A program made the position numbers and the translations under genes. A stretch of DNA of 9,168 nucleotides, taken from assembly GCA_039584685.1 (NCBI GenBank), contig JBDGXI010000204.1, positions 1 through 9,168 of the forward strand. The letters run 5' to 3'. Origin of the DNA: Benthicola sp039584685 (GTDB lineage: Bacteria > Gemmatimonadota > Gemmatimonadetes > Palauibacterales > Palauibacteraceae). The notes under the pieces are model-generated. The model was not told the origin of the DNA. It was given only the letters and a program-made list of their open reading frames with translations, and ran no database searches. Below are positions 6,399 through 9,168 of the stretch, piece by piece. Numbering within the stretch: position 1 is the stretch's first letter; each line of letters starts with the position of its first letter.

Positions 6399-6908
6399 TT
6401 GGGCGAGACGCTTACCATCAGGTTGACCGTCAATGGGAAGACGTACGATCGGTACGTCGAGCCGCGACTCCTCCTCAGCGATTTCCTCCGCCACGACCTT
6501 CACCTGACGGGCACGCACGTCGGCTGCGAGCACGGTGTGTGCGGCGCCTGCACGGTCCTGGTGAACGGCGAGTCCGTGCGCTCCTGCCTCATGTTCGCTG
6601 TGCAGGCGGACGGGACGGAGGTCAGCACCGTCGAAGGCCTGGCGACGCCGGCGGACGGATCGGGCATCCCGCACCCGGAGGATGCCGATCTCCACCCGAT
6701 CCAGGCCGCTTTCCGTGAAGCGCACGGCCTGCAGTGCGGATTCTGCACGCCGGGCATCCTGATGACCCTGGTTCCCTTCCTGGAGGAGAACCGCGACCCG
6801 GACGAGGAGCAGATCCGCGAGGCCCTTTCCGGCCACCTGTGCCGGTGCACCGGCTATCAGAACATCGTGAAGGCCGTGCGGCTGGCGGCGGAGAGGGTGC
6901 GCCCGTGA
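6399..6908 (+). CDS. [2Fe-2S] small subunit of a xanthine-oxidase-family molybdenum hydroxylase (CoxS/XdhC-type ferredoxin subunit)
   Basis: A 169-aa protein of normal length for this subunit, which passes electrons from the molybdenum centre to FAD through two iron-sulfur clusters. An N-terminal plant-type ferredoxin fold (LTIRLTVNGKTYDRYV, then LLLSDFLRHDLHLTGTH) holds cysteines C43, C48, C51 and C63 in GCEHGVCGACTV...RSC. The C-terminal helical domain holds C113, C116, C148 and C150 in LQCGFCTPGI and HLCRCTGYQNIV. All eight ligands are present, so it should be functional. The start is TTG at 6399-6401: a TAG stop is in frame only 6 nt upstream, AAGGGG (6385-6390) sits 8 nt before it, and MGETLTIRLTVNG aligns with family N-termini. 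The stop overlaps the next gene's GTG (GTGA), a sign of coupling. No FAD-subunit gene precedes it; the region upstream is the divergent promoter. Confidence 0.95.
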   Translation: MGETLTIRLTVNGKTYDRYVEPRLLLSDFLRHDLHLTGTHVGCEHGVCGACTVLVNGESVRSCLMFAVQADGTEVSTVEGLATPADGSGIPHPEDADLHPIQAAFREAHGLQCGFCTPGILMTLVPFLEENRDPDEEQIREALSGHLCRCTGYQNIVKAVRLAAERVRP

Positions 6909-9168
6909 GCCACGACACCACGTTCACGGCCCCTCCGGCTGAAGCCCCGGCCCGTCCACGCCAGGTGGGCGCCTCGCCGCGTCGCAACGAGGACCGCCGG
7001 CTGCTCACCGGCGAGGCCCTGTTCGTGGACGACGTTCACCTGGATGGAATGCTGCACGCGGCGTTCGTGCGCAGCGACTACGCGCACGGGATGCTCAAGT
7101 CGGTGGACCTCAGTGCCGCACGCGAGCATCCCGGGGTGATCGCTGCCTACGACGCTCACGACCTCGGCGACTACTGGGAGCCGGGGCCCCTGCTCGTTCC
7201 GCCTCCCCCGATCGAGCAGCTCGAGTTTCACACCGCGACGCAGGTGCCGCTGGCCAGGGACAAGGTGCGGCACGTGGGCGAGCCGATCGCGGTCATCGTG
7301 GCGCGGAGCCCATACGAGGCCGAGGATGCGGCCGCCCTGGTCGAGGTGGACATCGAGCCGCTGGAAGCCGTGTCCGATCTCGAGGGCGGCCTCGAGCCTG
7401 CTGCACCTCGGATCCACGAGCATCTCGAATCGAACCTCGCGGCGCATGTCATCCAGCGAAAAGGAGCCTATGAGGAGGCCCGCGAGCGGGCCCACCGGGT
7501 GATCAAGCGCCGTTTCTGGTACGACCACGGCGCCTCGGCCCCGATGGAGAACCGCGGCATCGTGGCCAACTGGGACGCCCGCAGTCGTGAGCTCACGGTG
7601 TGGGACACGACGCAGGCGCCGATCCCGATCCGCAACGGGCTGGCGGCGATGCTCGGCCTCCCGCAGTCGGAGGTGCGGGTGATCGCCCCGTTCATCGGGG
7701 GCGGTTTCGGACCCAAGATCATGATGTTCTACCCGGAGGAAGTGCTCCTCCCGTGGATCTCGATGCGACTGGGCCGGCCGGTGAAGTGGATCGAGGACCG
7801 GCAGGAGAGCTTCTTCGCCACCACGCAGGAGCGGGGGCAGGACCACGAGGCGGAGATCGCGGTCGACGAGGAGGGCCGAATTTTGGGCGTGCGGGACGAG
7901 TTCCTTACCGACACCGGCGCCTACAACCCCTACGGTCTCACGATCTCGATCAACACCCAGTGCACGCTGCTCGGGCCATACAGGGTCCCGAATTATCACA
8001 GCGAGTTCCGGATGGTGTTCACGAACAAGCCGATCGTGACGCCCGTGCGTGGAGCCGGCCGGCAGCACGGCGTGTTCGTGATGGAACGCCTTCTGGACCG
8101 GGCGGCGGACGAGCTCGGGATCGACCGGGTGGAGATCCGGCGGCGCAACTACCTGACCTCGGAGGAGTTCCCGCACGACCACGAGATCATCTACCAGGAT
8201 TTCGCGCCGCTGGTGTATGACAGCGGCAACTATGCCGAGGCGATGGACCGGGCCGTCGAGATGATCGACTACGCCGGGTTCGAGTCCGGGGTCCAGGCGG
8301 CGGCGCGGGCCGAAGGGCGGCACGTGGGGCTCGGCATCGTGTCGTACGTGGAAGGCACGGGCGTCGGCCCATACGAAGGCGCTCGCGTGGGGATCGAGCC
8401 GGGCGGCCGAATCAACCTGGTGACCGGCGTCGGCACCCAGGGCCAGGGCCACTTCACGTCGTTCGCGCAGATCGTGGCAGAGCAGCTCGGCGTGGGCGCC
8501 GACGACGTCGAGGTCGTGACGGGCGACACGGCCCGCTTCGGTTGGGGCACGGGAACGTTCGCGAGCCGTGGCGCGGTGGTGGCGGGCAACGCCTGCCACG
8601 CGGCGGCGCTCGAAGTGCGGCAGAAGGTCCTCGCCCTGGCGAGTTCCGTGCTCGGAGCGGCCGAGGAAGACCTCGACTTGGCGGACGGTCTCGTGCGCGT
8701 GGTCGGAAGCGGCGAGTCCATCTCGCTCGGCGAGCTGGCGGCGCGCGCCAACCCCCTGCGCGGAGCGGTGACCCCGGGCACGGAACCGGGTCTCGAGGCG
8801 ACCGCCTATTTCGGACCCGAGCGAGGGGTCACGGCGAGCGGCGTGCACGCCATGATCCTGGAGGTCGACCCGGAAACCGCCATGATCCGCATCCTGCGCT
8901 ACGTGGTTGTGCACGACTGCGGCCGGGTCATCAATCCGATGATCGTCGAGGGACAGATCCACGGCGGCGTGGCGCACGGAATAGGAAACGCGTTCTACGA
9001 GGAGCTCGTATTCGACGAGGGGGCCCAGCTTCAGAACGCCTCGTTCATGGATTACCTGCTGCCCACGGCCACCGACGTGCCGACCATCGAGACGGCCCAC
9101 GTCGAGACGCCCTCGCCGCTCAACCCGCTGGGAGTGAAGGGCGTGGGCGAAGCCGGAGCGATCCCGGT
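6905..9168 (+). CDS. Molybdopterin-binding large subunit of a xanthine-oxidase-family hydroxylase (CoxL-like, not form I), cut by window end
   Basis: 754 codons are present and the frame is open at 9168; about 30-40 residues are probably missing. The GTG start at 6905-6907 overlaps the previous stop. An N-terminal a/b hammerhead-like domain runs from RRNEDRRLLTGEALFVDDV (about 26-44) through HVGEPIAVIVARSPYEAEDAA, and molybdopterin-binding domains follow. Key loops visible: FIGGGFGPK (FGGGFG-type); T379-P-V-R-G-A-G-R386 at the position of the CO dehydrogenase active-site loop; GTQGQGH, with Q514 as the GQG glutamine; and GVKGVGEAG, with the catalytic-base glutamate E749, right at the window edge. 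Genuine form I CO dehydrogenase has the AYXCSFR loop; this protein has VRGAGR, nearer to form II (AYRGAGR). It should hydroxylate an organic substrate or aldehyde, but I cannot name it. The FAD subunit needed to complete the complex may follow downstream. Confidence 0.93.
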   Translation, partial: MSHDTTFTAPPAEAPARPRQVGASPRRNEDRRLLTGEALFVDDVHLDGMLHAAFVRSDYAHGMLKSVDLSAAREHPGVIAAYDAHDLGDYWEPGPLLVPPPPIEQLEFHTATQVPLARDKVRHVGEPIAVIVARSPYEAEDAAALVEVDIEPLEAVSDLEGGLEPAAPRIHEHLESNLAAHVIQRKGAYEEARERAHRVIKRRFWYDHGASAPMENRGIVANWDARSRELTVWDTTQAPIPIRNGLAAMLGLPQSEVRVIAPFIGGGFGPKIMMFYPEEVLLPWISMRLGRPVKWIEDRQESFFATTQERGQDHEAEIAVDEEGRILGVRDEFLTDTGAYNPYGLTISINTQCTLLGPYRVPNYHSEFRMVFTNKPIVTPVRGAGRQHGVFVMERLLDRAADELGIDRVEIRRRNYLTSEEFPHDHEIIYQDFAPLVYDSGNYAEAMDRAVEMIDYAGFESGVQAAARAEGRHVGLGIVSYVEGTGVGPYEGARVGIEPGGRINLVTGVGTQGQGHFTSFAQIVAEQLGVGADDVEVVTGDTARFGWGTGTFASRGAVVAGNACHAAALEVRQKVLALASSVLGAAEEDLDLADGLVRVVGSGESISLGELAARANPLRGAVTPGTEPGLEATAYFGPERGVTASGVHAMILEVDPETAMIRILRYVVVHDCGRVINPMIVEGQIHGGVAHGIGNAFYEELVFDEGAQLQNASFMDYLLPTATDVPTIETAHVETPSPLNPLGVKGVGEAGAIP

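Noticed and set aside
6123..6836. Upstream extension of the TPR gene's frame by 238 codons
   Set aside because: It runs antisense through the [2Fe-2S] subunit gene and the divergent promoter region. The family N-terminus begins at the ATG at 6122.
6857..9100. 747-codon open frame on the minus strand, opposite the molybdenum hydroxylase large subunit
   Set aside because: The plus-strand frame has clear family motifs throughout. The antisense translation is rich in His, Arg and Asp with no recognisable domain, a common by-product of GC-rich codon use.
6905..9168. Annotation as aerobic CO dehydrogenase (coxL)
   Set aside because: The AYXCSFR active-site loop of form I enzymes is absent; VRGAGR is present, so CO oxidation cannot be claimed.

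Overview
The window is high-GC DNA with tightly packed genes, probably from a Gram-negative environmental bacterium. Gemmatimonadota or a close relative is the best guess. This rests on a TonB-receptor-type N-terminus with a carboxypeptidase-regulatory-like domain, a lipoprotein six-bladed beta-propeller, a membrane-anchored TolB-N/TPR protein opening with an ELKRRRVFKVAAVYGG-type sequence, and a molybdenum hydroxylase, a combination I associate with that phylum. It is an inference from family resemblance, with no 16S or other marker in view.

Layout. Minus strand, reading right to left from a divergent promoter region at about 6123-6398: (i) a 796-aa membrane-anchored TPR protein (3732-6122); (ii) a small lipoprotein with a conserved Cys/Trp motif (3284-3727); (iii) a lipoprotein beta-propeller that starts at GTG (2142-3278). 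The gaps between these three are 4 and 5 nt and each Shine-Dalgarno sequence lies in the end of the gene before, so they look like one translationally coupled operon. After a 127-nt gap with a strong hairpin come (iv) a 129-aa membrane protein of unknown function (1625-2014) and (v) a SLC30A9/ZnT9-like cation diffusion facilitator (656-1588). A 338-nt non-coding stretch with several dyads follows, then (vi) the start of a TonB-dependent-receptor-type gene that leaves the window at base 1. Plus strand: the [2Fe-2S] subunit (TTG start, 6399-6908) and the molybdopterin subunit (GTG start, overlapping by 4 nt, 6905 to beyond the end) of a xanthine-oxidase-family molybdenum hydroxylase.

How they may work together. 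The two plus-strand genes encode two parts of a three-part electron-transfer hydroxylase; the FAD subunit is not in view. The TPR/lipoprotein/propeller operon encodes three envelope proteins whose joint role is unknown. The CDF transporter and its small membrane neighbour may form a metal-handling pair, though only adjacency supports this.

Most notable points: a perfect 36-bp in-frame tandem duplication that doubles part of a transmembrane segment in the TPR protein; the CDF protein's ED motif in place of the usual second HxxxD site; a VRGAGR active-site loop that argues against genuine (form I) CO dehydrogenase; and several inverted repeats placed over likely control regions. I found no tRNA, rRNA, CRISPR array, insertion sequence or phage gene.
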